Positions 21,201 through 28,895 of a DNA stretch of 64,000 nt are shown here, in pieces (position 1 is the first letter of the stretch; each line of letters begins with the position of its first letter). A program made the translations under genes and the position numbers. This DNA is from Symsagittifera roscoffensis. Lineage: Eukaryota; Xenacoelomorpha; Acoela; Convolutidae. The notes under the pieces are model-generated. The model searched no databases, was not told the origin of the DNA, and saw only the letters and a program-made list of their open reading frames with translations. The DNA is taken from assembly GCF_963678635.1 (NCBI RefSeq), contig NC_087066.1, positions 46,533,129-46,597,128 on the forward strand, in the 5' to 3' direction.

Positions 21201-23658
21201 GATTTTTTTGGTTAATGCAACTTCAGTGCGACCATATGCAAATGCAATGGGCTAAGAGAACGAAAAAACTGCCAGTCGCTCACTGACAGACACTGTCAAA
21301 TAATGTAATGTTTGGCGATAAAATGTCGCTGATTCATTATATTAATTAAGGTCGGTCGAAATTAAGTCGATATGCGCTACGCAATGTAGGTCGGTATTTG
21401 GTTGACGCAAGATATGGTTACCCTATTTGCAGCCGTTATAATGAGAACGAACGCATTTGGGTCACAAAAAGCAGCCTGAGTGTGAATCAATCGAGTAGAA
21501 GAGCAGTTATCAGGAGCAAAAAAAGTTGCTAGTCAAGGTGAATTTTTGTGTTTCTGGTGGAACGTTACTTTAAATCACTTTTCTTTAAAATGATGCGCAT
21601 TTCAAGTGACTCGTGACTCGTTTTTGAACCTTGATTTATTTTATTTTAAATTCGAACCATGTTCTCTGTTTCTATAGAAAAAATTGTTTCCTATCACATT
21701 GAAAGATTTCTCCTTCGGTCATTACACTAGCCAGCTTAGTGTAATAGTATGACTATTATTTTTTTATCCAACCTAAGTCGCAAATATTGGTACCATTTTT
21801 GGTTGCACCTTGCTTTTTGACAGCATGTTCTTTCACGTTCGATCAGTAATAAGTTAACACAGTTGATGCTTTTTTAATTCATCAATTGAATCGAAAAACG
21901 CTATATCTTTTTTTGAAATGCCTAATTTATACATAATTTGGTTTTAAGCTTTCCAATTTATTACTTGCAAAGTTAGTGTAAATGCTTTCAGTTTGTCATA
22001 TTTCAAATTACTATATGCAATATTGTGTCTATTATATGCAATGTGGTTGTACCATTGGCATTTTCTTAGCATATGTAGCCGCTTTGTTTGTGGCTATTGT
22101 TAGTAAATTGTCAAAGGCCCGTGGCACAGATGCGAGCACACGGGAATCCACATCTCTTGGTCGTAGAAGCGAATCCGCCACAGCAAAAGTTTTAAGTTTT
22201 AAGGTTTTAACCTTTTTTTCTTATATCACTTGATGCAGCTGTTTTTTTTTGTTTTCTCGCTATTGGCTGTGAAGAGCAGCTTCGCTTCTGTGTTTGGTGG
22301 TCATAAAACTTGATTTTGAAAATTGTTTGTTTTTGCTTTCGTGAACATTTTTATCCGGCTTTTTCACTTCGGCGCTCTTCCAAATCATAAAACCTGTCAA
22401 AATATTATTTTTAGTAGTAATGAACATAGTGAGTACTCTTATATTGATATTGGTGGTTTTTTTTCAGGAAAAGTCTCATAATTTTTTTGGGCTCAAATTT
22501 ATTTTTTTCGGGGTTTGACATAGATTTTTCTTTAAATTTCATAAGTTGAAGTTTTTTCAAAAAGTAAGTCAATGTGTTTTTCTGTTTCCTTGCGCTTATT
22601 ACTTTTTTCCAATTGTCAAACAATAGCGAGAAAACTGAAAAAAACAGCTGTATGAAGTATGGAGACTCCGTCATTGGTTTTGTAACATTTTAGGAGCTCT
22701 ACAATTTGTCCAATTTGGTATTAGCACAAATCCTTGCCAAGAGCTCTTGTAAAAAACGATCCACCACTACGACTACTTATTTATAGGTTTGATTTTGAAA
22801 AAATCTAATTGTTCCCAAAAAAAATTGACCGCACACACGCGCCTGTTTTTCTTATAGTGAGGGTAAAATTTTGAGGGTTTTAAAAAAATTGATTGTGTTG
22901 CCTTGAAGCCCCGTTCATTAAAAAGTGGAGTCAGCAATATTTCTTAAGAGTCGATGAACATAATGAATACCCATTACTCATATATAGGTCGTGATGATTT
23001 TTTTTCAGGAAAAAGTCTTGAAAGCGGTTTGACTTTTCAATTCTTTAGATGCAGTTCATTTCGTTTGTTAAAAGGAAGGCAGGCTGTACTTGCACTATCG
23101 TACAGCAAAAACGTACAGGTCACAAAAAACGTGATCTCTTCCTATTTCGAAAGTGGGTTTCAATTTTCAGATTTCCCTGCGGAATAAAAACTAATCTGCC
23201 TTTTGATCCAGGTTTAATTGAGTTAATTTTATCAAAAAAGTGTCAATCATAAATTTTTCTTGAAACTTAAAAGAGTCTTAAGCCCATCTAGTTTTCACTT
23301 GGAAATACGATATTTGAAGTTCTTTAAGAAAAAAGCAACTTCGTTTTTTATTTCCCTGTGATCATTGAATCTTCTCCGTTAACTGTGATCATTTAATCTT
23401 TTCCAACTGTCTGTTGGCTATGTTTCTCAAAATTAAATTGGATAATTGATCCGTTGGGTTACAGGTGCAGTTCTTGGAACAGCCTTTGCCTTCTATTGCA
23501 CGCTGGTGTTACCCAGACTCAGATTAAACAGACTGACAGGCATTCAGCAAAGTGAGATGAATGGCAAGTTGTTCCTCAGAGCAAGCGACTCCAACAATGG
23601 AATCCATACTGCAGACAAAGTCTCCTTACACACAATCGCCGAAGATGAGCTCTCATGA
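6055..23658 (+). CDS. Phospholipid (lipid phosphate) phosphatase, PAP2 family; six-exon gene span
   Basis: Exons 6055-6234, 6613-6753, 10093-10372, 19071-19189, 20487-20619 and 23465-23658 join in phase to 1047 nt, or 348 residues plus a stop, normal for the family. The product matches animal PLPP/LPP/wunen proteins. These multi-pass enzymes remove phosphate from lysophosphatidate, phosphatidate, sphingosine-1-phosphate and related lipids at the plasma membrane or ER lumen. Visible motifs are: C1, K150-x6-R157-P158; C2, P220-SGH223; C3, S270-R271-x5-H277-x3-D281. The catalytic His pair is H223 and H277. Residues 45-60 match the family signature RGFFCDD-SI-YPYK. TM1 lies at about 14-35 and TM2 at 65-87. 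Paralogue identity (PLPP1, 2, 3 or wunen) is not resolved. Confidence 0.93.
6613..6753 (+). CDS. Phosphatase exon 2 (TM2 and following loop)
   Basis: Encodes residues 61-107, beginning ESTVPYWTIGMLYP. This continues YPYK in the way that E-D-T-I/V-P-Y does in vertebrate LPPs. A hydrophobic span, then a polar loop (RTQMPRDVSTRNG), ends at a good donor TTTGT|GTAAGC (6754). The acceptor at 6611-6612 (GATGAAAG) lacks a pyrimidine tract, so this boundary is inferred from phase and homology. Confidence 0.82.
7018..7091 (-). repeat. tRNA-Phe-like SINE or pseudogene
   Basis: On the minus strand there is an A box (TGGTTTAGTGGTTAACGC), a GACTGAAG anticodon-loop-like segment with GAA, and a B box (GAATTCGAATCC), spaced as in a tRNA. 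The acceptor stem does not pair, so it is a tRNA-derived repeat or pseudogene. It lies inside phosphatase intron 2. Confidence 0.55.
7341..8050 (+). pseudogene. Broken Merlin/IS1595-like (ISXO2 family) transposase
   Basis: The N-terminal part includes a helix-turn-helix-like AVCQVATLLGVSSKTSVDFF. About 100 bases later comes GGPGKIIHLDESVVAKRKYNRGR, with the first catalytic Asp and the family's typical basic stretch. The C-terminal part at 7878-8042 carries VDHSKNFKVP-TGVHTN-IEAM and then NFFWRQRFG, matching the DDE domain end. Breaks: frameshifts between the parts, a tandem triplication of a ~25-base unit at 7639-7720, and TGA where the family has Trp (7945-7947). Related to eukaryotic Merlin DNA transposons; ends not found. 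Confidence 0.8.
8395..8830 (+). repeat. Dispersed repeat family C, copy 1
   Basis: Shares ordered blocks with copies at 18760-19060, 22455-22640, 22985-23440, 25840-26345, 27950-28310 and 30480-30790. The blocks are: TTTTTTCAGGAAAAGTCTT; CTCAAATTTATTTTTTCGG; AAAAGGAAGGCA; AAGGTCACAAAAACGTG; a TTTCGAAAGTGGAATTT block; TTGATCCAGTTTTCTCAA; CAATCATAAATT; and a final CATTGACTTTTTCCAACTG block. A fragment of the family start lies at 6880-6955, so the tRNA-like repeat and the Merlin relic seem to have inserted into a copy. Confidence 0.65.
8831..10092. other. Intron 2 remainder, no supported gene
   Basis: No recognised repeat apart from T-runs. A minus-strand open frame of 111 codons at 8796-9131 overlaps repeat C and shows no family motif. 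The stretch ends in the exon 3 acceptor. Confidence 0.35.
10093..10372 (+). CDS. Phosphatase exon 3 (TM3 and catalytic motif C1)
   Basis: Encodes residues 108-200 plus one base. The acceptor is TTTTTGTTTCAG and the donor ATCACAG|GTTGGT. It contains KHAAGRLRPNF (motif C1) and an extracellular loop rich in Ser/Asn/Gly with NGS, a possible N-glycosylation site, as in the LPP family. Confidence 0.92.
10385..10561 (+). CDS. Small ORF with RING-like CPIC motif (cluster ORF 1, partial)
   Basis: Open from just after a stop at 10382-10384 to TAA 10559. It contains CPIC near the start and CNICNQL about 17 residues later; an internal ATG lies at 10451. The start resembles the C-terminal half of the RING-like protein that follows, so it may be a truncated paralogue. 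It begins 12 bases after phosphatase exon 3 ends, inside intron 3. Function unknown. Confidence 0.35.
   Translation, partial: KASTPFAKIPCPICRLIIHIIKMTEYDVCNICNQLVFARNKRKSQHMIINDTLCYCMQ
10640..10885 (+). CDS. RING-finger-like small protein (cluster ORF 2)
   Basis: 81 codons from ATG. Cys pairs at the two ends (ECPICLDL and FSCPICRQD) with an HFICNECY between them give the C-x2-C ... H/C-x2-C ... C-x2-C spacing of a RING domain. RING proteins usually act as ubiquitin ligases. The ORF ends 33 bases before the next ATG, a compact arrangement more like a virus or transposon than host introns. The source element is unidentified. Confidence 0.55.
   Translation: MANECPICLDLKTSIQFRKLHGKGYPQPFHFICNECYMTLKSKTKLFSDKFSCPICRQDVHVLNFEKKLMIVTLVQAIKND
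10919..11170 (+). CDS. Hypothetical protein, 83 aa (cluster ORF 3)
   Basis: A complete ATG-to-TAA frame with balanced composition, unlike the Lys/Phe/Asn-rich chance frames elsewhere. There is no signal peptide, membrane segment or known motif. It sits between two RING-like ORFs with gaps of 33 and 40 bases. Confidence 0.45.
   Translation: MFCLVMDIDFVLEYNLLVQVDGYQACTNRIYVYPDQQQLNVFCKRYSPGFHDGEKIAVKSRSRFYNVIINAFLSNEHVININF
11211..11558 (+). CDS. RING-finger-like protein, 115 aa (cluster ORF 4)
   Basis: ATG start. A hydrophobic N-terminal ~35 residues precede a RING-like core: ECPICYLQK, then a basic loop, FICIDSHEQ, then LLCPICQ, and finally CTLC. It ends at a TGA (11556). The same frame beyond that stop still reads Cys-rich sequence (CHQGITVCTRC...), so the protein may once have been longer. 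A second paralogous RING ORF in one cluster suggests local gene duplication. Confidence 0.5.
   Translation: MLEITLPVFLSKIFHVCYFYFQNFLYFPQPILHYFQKTIIPSLECPICYLQKFQFKKQHKNQPDHPPRFICIDSHEQILAHFSKYGQLLCPICQVPNYTRSFSHYAPCTLCNSMV
11464..11745 (+). CDS. Overlapping hypothetical ORF, 93 aa (cluster ORF 5)
   Basis: ATG start inside cluster ORF 4, in another frame, overlapping it by 95 bases. Its composition is ordinary for a protein, with no recognisable motif. Either this frame or the Cys-rich continuation of ORF 4 is real over 11559-11745; I cannot decide. Confidence 0.3.
   Translation: MDNFYAPFARSQITPDHFPIMPPVLYATVWFEKQSGEIPRPTVWQVTLPIAIKASQFAQDASLVQQNFVHQVKSLMVFSTPGIFFSPQKDVPL
11910..12074 (+). 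CDS. Hypothetical small membrane-type ORF, 54 aa (cluster ORF 6)
   Basis: Starts at an ATG (MGPVISLWMTKGG...) and has one hydrophobic stretch (FLFLLLLQVYYL) that could span a membrane. Low confidence; the surrounding DNA is AT-rich. Confidence 0.25.
   Translation: MGPVISLWMTKGGHTFKIRGLINAQFLFLLLLQVYYLSLTRYFKMLDYDFFPCG
12281..12508 (+). CDS. Basic nuclear-type small ORF (cluster ORF 7)
   Basis: 75 codons from ATG with a basic cluster (KRKLPLRKKRQLK) that resembles a nuclear localisation signal. From 12430 a second frame, open to 12642, carries another basic cluster (PKRKRELKLD) and a CRSCQLD motif. A frameshift or an overlapping gene would join them. No known family. Confidence 0.4.
   Translation: MEFGPVMNWNCRIADPAPEQFKRKLPLRKKRQLKSVVNPSNMSIDDRLNKDPISFSNLQQRLELQREKESSNWIW
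12430..12642 (+). CDS. Overlapping open frame with basic motif and CxxC
   Basis: 70 codons between stops, no ATG. It overlaps cluster ORF 7 by 79 bases. Protein-like composition and the NLS-like PKRKRELK suggest it is the continuation of ORF 7 after a frameshift, or an overlapping gene read by splicing or slippage. Confidence 0.3.
   Translation, partial: GPNKFFKPTTKIGAPKRKRELKLDLVNPQFTTSLKYSIKKLLQPVETAISCRSCQLDVNGKGNGANRIDY
12605..12970 (+). CDS. Hypothetical hydrophilic protein, 121 aa (cluster ORF 8)
   Basis: ATG start, TAA stop. Charged, with predicted alpha/beta character and no Cys motif. The C-terminus is Lys/Arg/Glu-rich. It is the longest ATG-started ORF of the cluster. Not recognised. 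Confidence 0.45.
   Translation: MEKAMVPIELITEIMIKEESNFWKIKQSLENGCVLKAGGAQITITFEGITAFPMKTTQNERNEIYSNQIKIEELTDGLSRMTLKNKITEDRETAAKTRGIAEEDSNPQGIQHGVRKWKEGL
13114..13350 (-). CDS. Minus-strand open frame at the cluster edge
   Basis: 78 codons without a normal ATG near the start. It reads as amphipathic helices (EKIEKLDKYLKSSGFSKQD...) with a terminal CPC. It is convergent with the plus-strand cluster, as often seen in compact viral or transposon genomes. Not recognised. Confidence 0.3.
   Translation of the reverse strand: MHEKIEKLDKYLKSSGFSKQDFIVLIRLNQSISDLVKRGFNLNGTLQFRIGSLMNNFDNTLCPCSNYSTTTHPFFKEK
13806..14051 (-). CDS. Minus-strand putative two-span membrane ORF
   Basis: About 81 codons with two hydrophobic spans separated by a polar loop (DDWVGVSSQSW). 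The start is uncertain (GTG or further upstream; no ATG). It may belong to the same insert. Not recognised. Confidence 0.25.
   Translation of the reverse strand: MLTLIFTFIFYLLTKVDDWVGVSSQSWLGPLLFVRLKESCPVLFVLWVFSFVLISIYCFIEVREKLNFWFIGKKNLIFKIL
14655..14945 (+). repeat. hAT-MITE-derived repeat (family E), decayed copy
   Basis: Matches the interior of the intact MITE at 33531-33962 in order: GTCGACCAAAT, TCTGAGCTCTC, TTTTCTCACCGC, GCGCGCTACCC and an AGG-rich end. No terminal repeats or target duplication survive. Confidence 0.6.
15082..16556 (+). repeat. Tandem duplication with a 576-bp period, third copy shortened
   Basis: Copies start at 15082, 15658 and 16234 with GACAAACACTTCC and look identical to the base by eye. 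Copy 3 loses about 247 bp: after 16285 it jumps into the late part of the unit. At the jump a new CCGTTGGGCA faces TGCCCAACGG across 11 bases, a hairpin. The repeated 71-codon open frames (15484, 16060, 16389) are by-products. Each unit includes a degraded version of the GCAAGT..GATTCGCCTC hairpin-end motif. Confidence 0.9.
16840..18150 (+). repeat. Degenerate ~180-bp tandem array
   Basis: A phrase like CTCGGAAAAGTCAATTTTTTGAT recurs near 17275, 17465, 17643, 17813 and 17986 (spacings 190, 178, 170, 173). Each unit then has a TTTTTTGACCGTTTTT block, a CTACCAAATCTGAG-like block, a TTCAATCAAAA block and an AGCTCCCCTGC block. Related units occur at 27480-27930 and 29040-29850. The 139-codon minus-strand open frame at 16840-17259 falls within it and shows no family motif. 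Confidence 0.7.
18210..18560 (+). repeat. hAT-MITE-derived repeat (family E), decayed copy
   Basis: Same block order as the MITE at 33531-33962 (GCCGACAAAATTGATTTTCC, CTGCGCCGCGGAC, GCGCGCGCTCCCCCT, GGCGCC-like, GGGGGTCGAATCC). It ends near a GGCGTCCGCCTCCCC stretch where the terminal repeat should be. Ends are degraded. Confidence 0.6.
18760..19060 (+). repeat. Dispersed repeat family C, copy 2
   Basis: Carries the TTTCGAAAGTGGAATTTAAT, TTGATCCAGTTTTCTCAAAT, CAATCATAAATTGTT and CAACTGTCAGCTGGCTATG blocks in the usual order. It ends just before the exon 4 splice acceptor. Confidence 0.65.
19071..19189 (+). CDS. Phosphatase exon 4 (catalytic motif C2)
   Basis: Encodes residues 201-240. The first codon is completed by the last G of exon 3. 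The acceptor is GTCGTTTTAG and the donor CAG|GTATGT. It carries RRSFPSGHSS, motif C2 with catalytic H223, then a hydrophobic TM4 segment. The exon is much richer in GC than its flanks. Confidence 0.93.
20175..20432 (+). repeat. Two short direct duplications before exon 5
   Basis: GCCAAGCGAGCACTCTCT occurs twice, 31 bases apart (about 20187 and 20218). GCGAGTCACG(C/T)GCTAGTC occurs twice at about 20384 and 20413. Local slippage or gene-conversion scars in intron 4. Confidence 0.7.
20487..20619 (+). CDS. Phosphatase exon 5 (catalytic motif C3)
   Basis: Encodes residues 241-284 plus one base. The acceptor is GACTACAG and the donor ACAG|GTGAGT. It encodes TM5 and SRVCDHKHHPTD, motif C3 with H277 and D281. 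The minus-strand open frame here is only a shadow. Confidence 0.94.
21996..22233 (+). CDS. Candidate alternative last exon of the phosphatase gene
   Basis: Lies between exons 5 and 6. The acceptor at 21995 (AATGCTTTCAG) puts the open frame in the right phase after exon 5. The C-terminal half reads GIFLAYVAALFVAIVSKLSKA, a TM6-like helix, followed by a polar Arg/Ser-rich tail and a stop at 22231-22233. This matches the position and style of exon 6 (GAVLGTAFAFY and a polar tail). The segment is GC-rich like the true exons. The first ~17 residues from the AG acceptor fit the family poorly. Starting at 22048 would align better but needs a TG acceptor. It is either an alternative terminal exon or a dead duplicate. 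Confidence 0.45.
22455..23440 (+). repeat. Dispersed repeat family C, copies 3 and 4
   Basis: Copy 3 (22455-22640) is shortened. Copy 4 (22985-23440) is nearly complete, with the AAAAGGAAGGCA, GTACAGGTCACAAAAAACGTG and TTGATCCAG blocks. Each is preceded by a GATGAACATA(G/A)TGA(G/A)TAC...TATA phrase that marks the family's left side. Both lie in phosphatase intron 5. Confidence 0.65.
23465..23658 (+). CDS. Phosphatase exon 6 (TM6, C-terminal tail, stop)
   Basis: Encodes residues 285-348 and a stop (TGA at 23656). The acceptor is GGGTTACAG; the first codon is completed by the last G of exon 5, giving DVITGAVLGTAFAFY. TM6 is followed by a ~40-residue polar cytoplasmic tail. No convincing AATAAA follows within 500 nt. 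Confidence 0.92.
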
Positions 23659-25839
23659 CCCCTGCTCTCGTCATGACGTTGAAAATTGCTAAAATTTACT
23701 CAACGCCTTGTTTGTTTTTCATCCAAGAAATTAGGAAATGTTGCAGATTCTCATCATTTTTTGCAACGAGAACTCGTTTTGTTGCCAACCCGTGTGGAAA
23801 AAATTACTACAAATATAACAAAAATTAGCTTTTATAAGAGGTCTGAAAAAAATTGATGAAAATGGTGTTTTCTCTCATAATAATGATTGATATTTTCTCT
23901 ATTGACGGAGTATCGTATTTGATTGACAAAATTTCATCGAAAATAGTGCTTATGGAAATTTTTGGCGTTTTGTCGTTTGACAATAGTCAAACTCAAAGGC
24001 TGTTTGATGAAACAATGCAGCGTAAAAACTTGAGCAAAGTGGAAAACTAGATTCTGCCATGGAATGTCTCGAAATAATTCACCGTTGTAAAGAATTAACT
24101 TATAAAAGTGTATTTGTAGTGCAAATCTGTTGTAGTGTTGTTTTATGATGTATATTTTGTTGAACTAAACATGCTGGAGGTAGTTCCAGCTAATATGATG
24201 CTATTTGCTGTAAAAAAAGGGTTAATTTCAAAACGCCACTATAGTTAGAGTCCCGGAAAGTTTCGGCGTCGTTGGATCCCTTGGATTATGACGAAAGTAA
24301 GCAACTTTTTATGCGAAAATTTCGGTCATTCAGAATTTTGAGCGATATTCAAAATCTAATGAGTTGATGGTAAACAAGTTTGGCAAATTTTTTTGAAGAA
24401 AAACGAATTAGTGAAAGTTAACTAAGAATTCGTCAAGTAAACTGTTTCACATCTTGGTTGAATTGCATCATAATGCTTGCTGTTTTGATAATTTCAACTT
24501 CTTGGTACCCATTGTATGCTTTAGTTAATTGGCCAGTTAGATTTCATCACTCCATTGTGCAGTGTGCTCGTATCAGTTTTAAAGTCTCCTAGTATTTAGG
24601 AAAATTGCTATAAATTTGAATGCTGAATTGAATTCGTATTTGTGAATTTCAGTCTCGAAAATTGCCGATGCCCAGCATCTTTTTCTGGACTATTCATTTC
24701 AAATTTTTTGCACTGAATAATTGAAATGTAGTATTCAATCCATTTGTGCAATACCAACCGACAACTAAGTAAATTTGTTGTAAATATTTATAATCGGAGA
24801 TTTTGGGCGTTTTGTTTGTTAGCTGAAAGCAAATTTTACAGTTTGACAGATTTTTTTTCAATGAGACGAAAAGACATATTTTGTAACGAATTGGTTGGTT
24901 GATTATCATCGTTGCATTTTATCCACAACCTGATTAGCGGAGCTTGTGTTATTATTCGGGCAACGGCAAAGTTTCAGTAGCATATTTCACTGCAAAACTT
25001 AGGCGCAAAGTCGTTTCTGCTTCATTTAAACAGCAAGCGATATATCCGCTTGTTCAACGCGCATTTAGTGCAATTTTGAGATAATATACATCACTAGTAG
25101 AGTTATCAAGTCAATCCGAGTCAGGCAATGTGTCGACTATCATAAAGCTCAACAGATATAAAATTTTAAAAATTGAAAAACAAATCGACTAGCATGAAAT
25201 TTTTATGTTGACATTTGCATCGACTAACATGAAAATCGTGCCACAAAACTCAATAGTTGCCGCAATCAAAATTATTAAAGAGCAGAATCAATACAAATAA
25301 TGTTTTTCCCCGCAAATCAAATGTGTTCATTTCAATAATAGAGTTGTCGAGCAAATTGTTCAGGCGGTTGGTTTTGGGGTTTAATTTTCATCATTTCAAT
25401 AGCTGTAATTGCGGAACAGCTGTATTTCTAGTTTTGGCTCACGATTCTTTTTGAGCTATGCTTTGAAGTTTTTTCGTGTTTTAGGGAAAAAGTTAGTCCC
25501 AATTGAAGATCGCACTCGTCCAAGTACTCTATTCCAAGTAGAAAGCCAATTTCTTTATTCCAATTAGATTGCCAGTTCTCATAGACGCTAGTTGTTAGCA
25601 AATTTGTGGATCTTTTATAGAGGTTCCACTTTTCAATACCAGTTTTTCCGACCTGTCGAAGTTTGAGTTAAATCTCGCATCAAATCGCGATAATCAATGA
25701 ATGTCTCGGCTATAAAGCATTTCAAGGTGTCATCGCAAAGTGTTTATAATTTTGGACTATTTTGGATCATTCAGAGTATTTCTGGTAAAAAAATTTCACA
25801 ATTCGGTTAAACGCTAAAGCCAGGTAAAAAATATGATTA
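23659..25839. other. 3' flank of the phosphatase gene, no further gene seen
   Basis: Presumed 3' UTR followed by AT-rich sequence. Open frames at 23853-24050 and 24694-24909 show no motif. No repeat family recognised until 25840. Confidence 0.4.
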
Positions 25840-26345
25840 TTGAACGTAGTGAAGACTCTTACATAAGTCTTGCTGATTTTTTTTGTTTTTTTTTTAAAGG
25901 AAAAGTCTTGAAAGTCTCTAATAACAACAGATGTGCATTCATACATATTTATGCATTTGTGAATGCACTTAGGTATGTATGCACTTTTTGAGTTCAAATG
26001 AATTTCATCTGCCGAAAGTAACGTAAGTAGCACTCTCCAAATACGAACGTGGAAATGGCGCGAAAAAACGGGAACGATTTCTAGTTTAGAAAGTGGAATT
26101 TATTTTTTAGATTTCCAGCGTAATAAAAACTTTACCTATTGATCCATTTTTCTCTAGTTGGGTTCATGTTATCAAAAAAGTGCCAATTATAAATTGTTCG
26201 AGAAATTCAAAGAGCGTAAAGGGCATCTATTTTTTTTCTGTGAAATTCGAAAGTTGAGATTTTTTCAAGAAAGTCAGTGTTTTTAAGTTACATTGCGTTC
26301 ATTACTCTTTTCCAATCATCACTTGGCTATGTTCCATTTTTCTTA
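25840..26345 (+). repeat. Dispersed repeat family C, copy 5
   Basis: Begins with TTGAACGTAGTGAAGACTCTTA, runs through GGAAAAGTCTTGAAAG, TTTAGAAAGTGGAATTTA, TTGATCCATTTTTCTC and CAATTATAAATTGTTC, and ends TCATCACTTGGCTATG. Confidence 0.65.
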
Positions 26346-27479
26346 GTATAAAATTAATCATTTTCACCTCGGTTATCGAATTTGGATTTGGAGGTTGAAA
26401 ATCGTTCCGTTTCTCTATTAGTGCACAACTTATTCGATGATATTCTGATGAAACGAAACCCTGTAAATCAGACAAAATTTTTTAACAAAAAATGTTTTTT
26501 GACTTGGTTAGTCCGATTAGTTTCAGTTTGGTGGAAATGTTCATGTCGAAATCTTTCTTCATATAAATCTTCAAAATGTTCATTTTGTGTAATTATTATC
26601 ATTATTTTTAAATTATACTTAACTTGCAAGTTTGGGGTTAGTCGACATGTTCAGCATGCTTTTACACAAACATTCGATTGTGCTTTGTTCGCTTTTTTTT
26701 TTCAATCTGGAGCCATCAACAATCAATCAAGTTAGTCCCGCCTCTTGTTTTTGATAAGAAAATGCTGGATTCGCGCTTATTATTTATGGCGTATATTATA
26801 ACAAATTGTATGTTAGCTCATATTTCAAATTGATGCAGTTGATAATGGACAAGTTCTATGCTTACTTTCATTTTGTTACCCTTGCGATGAGCAAGGGTTT
26901 TGCAATGGGGTTTAAGTCTCTTTTACCCGTAAATAATTTAGCTCACAGAATTTGTAGGAAAGCTCAATTTTGTAGGAATATTGAAATCCAAGACATGCAA
27001 ATTTCAAATAAAATTACCTTCAATTTAGTTGTTGAAAGGTGGAGGCGTTATCGGGCAGTAATTATTTTTTCATAAGAATTTCTTGAAAACTGGTTGAATT
27101 TTTTCCCGGTATAATTTGAGTTTCAATTTTGTTACGATTATTTAAAGTTCTGTAATTTGTCTACAAATTTTGATTGTGAATCTTATTTGATTGAACATAT
27201 TCTTTTTTGTTTTATTTTCAGCTCAGTAATTTTTATTGAATAGTTTCGCGTGCAAGAAATCCCCTGTTCGACAAAATCAGTTGTTATGAAAATGTATGGG
27301 ACTTCATTTTTTGTTTTCATTTTTTTTTTTTTGCTAAATTTTCGTTTTTCTCGACAAATACTTCGCCGATTTTTGAAATAAGTAACAATGGAAAAACCTG
27401 CTACAGCATTGTGTGCCTGAATTTTTCGTAGTTTGTTTTTACCCTACTCCACGTTCAACTGATTTCGAAAATTCCAACG
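26346..27479. other. AT-rich sequence with one end-type hairpin
   Basis: Holds the best preserved left-end hairpin of the composite repeat, ACCCTTGC-GATGA-GCAAGGGT at 26878-26898, followed by TTTGCAATGGGG. Open frames at 26382-26735 and 26806-27075 have low-complexity composition and I do not call them genes. Confidence 0.4.
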
Positions 27480-28895
27480 GACGGAATTTTTTACTCATTT
27501 TCTTGGATATTTTCCTCAGTAAGAACCCGCCAAATCTAAGATTAAGTTTTCAATGGAAAGCACAGAAAAAGTAAAATAATTTCATTATAAATTGCTTCGC
27601 CCTATTTTCCTAGAAAAAAGTTTTGGCCTCAAAAAAGACGAATTTTTGACAGTTCTGAAACTCCGACTTTTATCAAATTTACAATCTTATCAAGTAAATG
27701 GCTGTGGGGATCTTCCTTGTTTTTGCCTCTTTTCATTGTAAAAAATTATAGCCTCAAATGCGGCAATTTTTTTGACTTTTTGACTTTTTTAATGAAAATT
27801 ATGGTTGATGCAAAAAGTTATTGTCGCAGCAAAAATAATTTTAGTAACAAAAAATATGGCTTTTCGGAAAAAAAGAAATTTTGACCATTTTTAGAAACTT
27901 GTAACTATTCTTAAAAACCACCCTGACAGTTTTCAGAATAATTAAGAGTCGATGAACATAATTAAAACTCTTATAAAGGTCGGGATGTTTTTTTCTTTTC
28001 AGGAAAAGTTTTGAAATTTGTCTAGGCTCAAATTTATTTTTTCGTGGTTTGACCTTTGATGTCTTTTTAAGGTCTGCTCGTTTTCTTTTTTTTTATAAAT
28101 AAGGAAGTTTTCTTTATGGAACAGCCGAAGTGTAAAGGTCACGAAAAATGACCTTTCAGTTTCGAAAGTGGAATTTACTTACCAGGTTTCCCAGTGAATA
28201 AATTTTTTACTTAGTGATCCAGTTTTCTCAAATTGGGTTAAATTTATCCAAAAAAATCCAGTCATAAATTTTTCTAGAAGTTCAAAGAGCTTTAGAGATC
28301 TATTTGTTCTTTACCTTTGCGATAAGCAATGGTATTACAATCGGGTACTAGACTTTTTTATCATAGATTTTTTTTTGTCATTGCTTTATTGTCATAGATT
28401 TTCAGAGTTTTTTTTGTAGATTTCCGCAACTTTTTTTGTATCAATTGTTTGTATTTTTTGCATTGATGTGTTTGAAATTTTGTTTTCGTTTTTTGTTCAA
28501 TTTGACCTTGTACTATAGCGGTGAGGGCCTTTATCCCCTATTGTTCTTAATGGATATGCAAATTGTTTGGTTGCAAGATTTAATGAACACTTTTTGAGTA
28601 CATTTAGGAGTTATCGTATCTCAATTTTGTTACCGAAATGTTTTCTTATCGTTTTCATCTATTAATTATCAGAAAGAAATGGATAGAGTTAAGCCCAAAT
28701 CCGTCTTTTATTTTGAAGTTAATTGACTTCTCTAACAATTGCAATAATTTCTTTCTGATTTTTGAGCCTACGATTTTTTCAACAAAATTCATTTATGTTT
28801 TTTTTCAATTTTCGTTTAAGACACTTCTTTCTATTTTCGGAGCTTTATTGTGTATGGCAAGTGGTGCGAAGCTCAGTTTCGCCTGTGTGATGAAA
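27480..28895 (+). repeat. Repeat cluster: ~180-bp units, family C copy 6, hairpin-bounded repeat
   Basis: 27480-27930 holds units related to the ~180-bp array. 27950-28310 is family C copy 6, with the usual left phrase and blocks. 28312-28890 is a short hairpin-bounded repeat. It opens with ACCTTTGC-GATAA-GCAATGG and TACTAGACTTTTTT and closes with GCGAAGCTCAGTTTCGC at 28865-28881. The open frame at 28638-28922 is a by-product. Confidence 0.6.
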
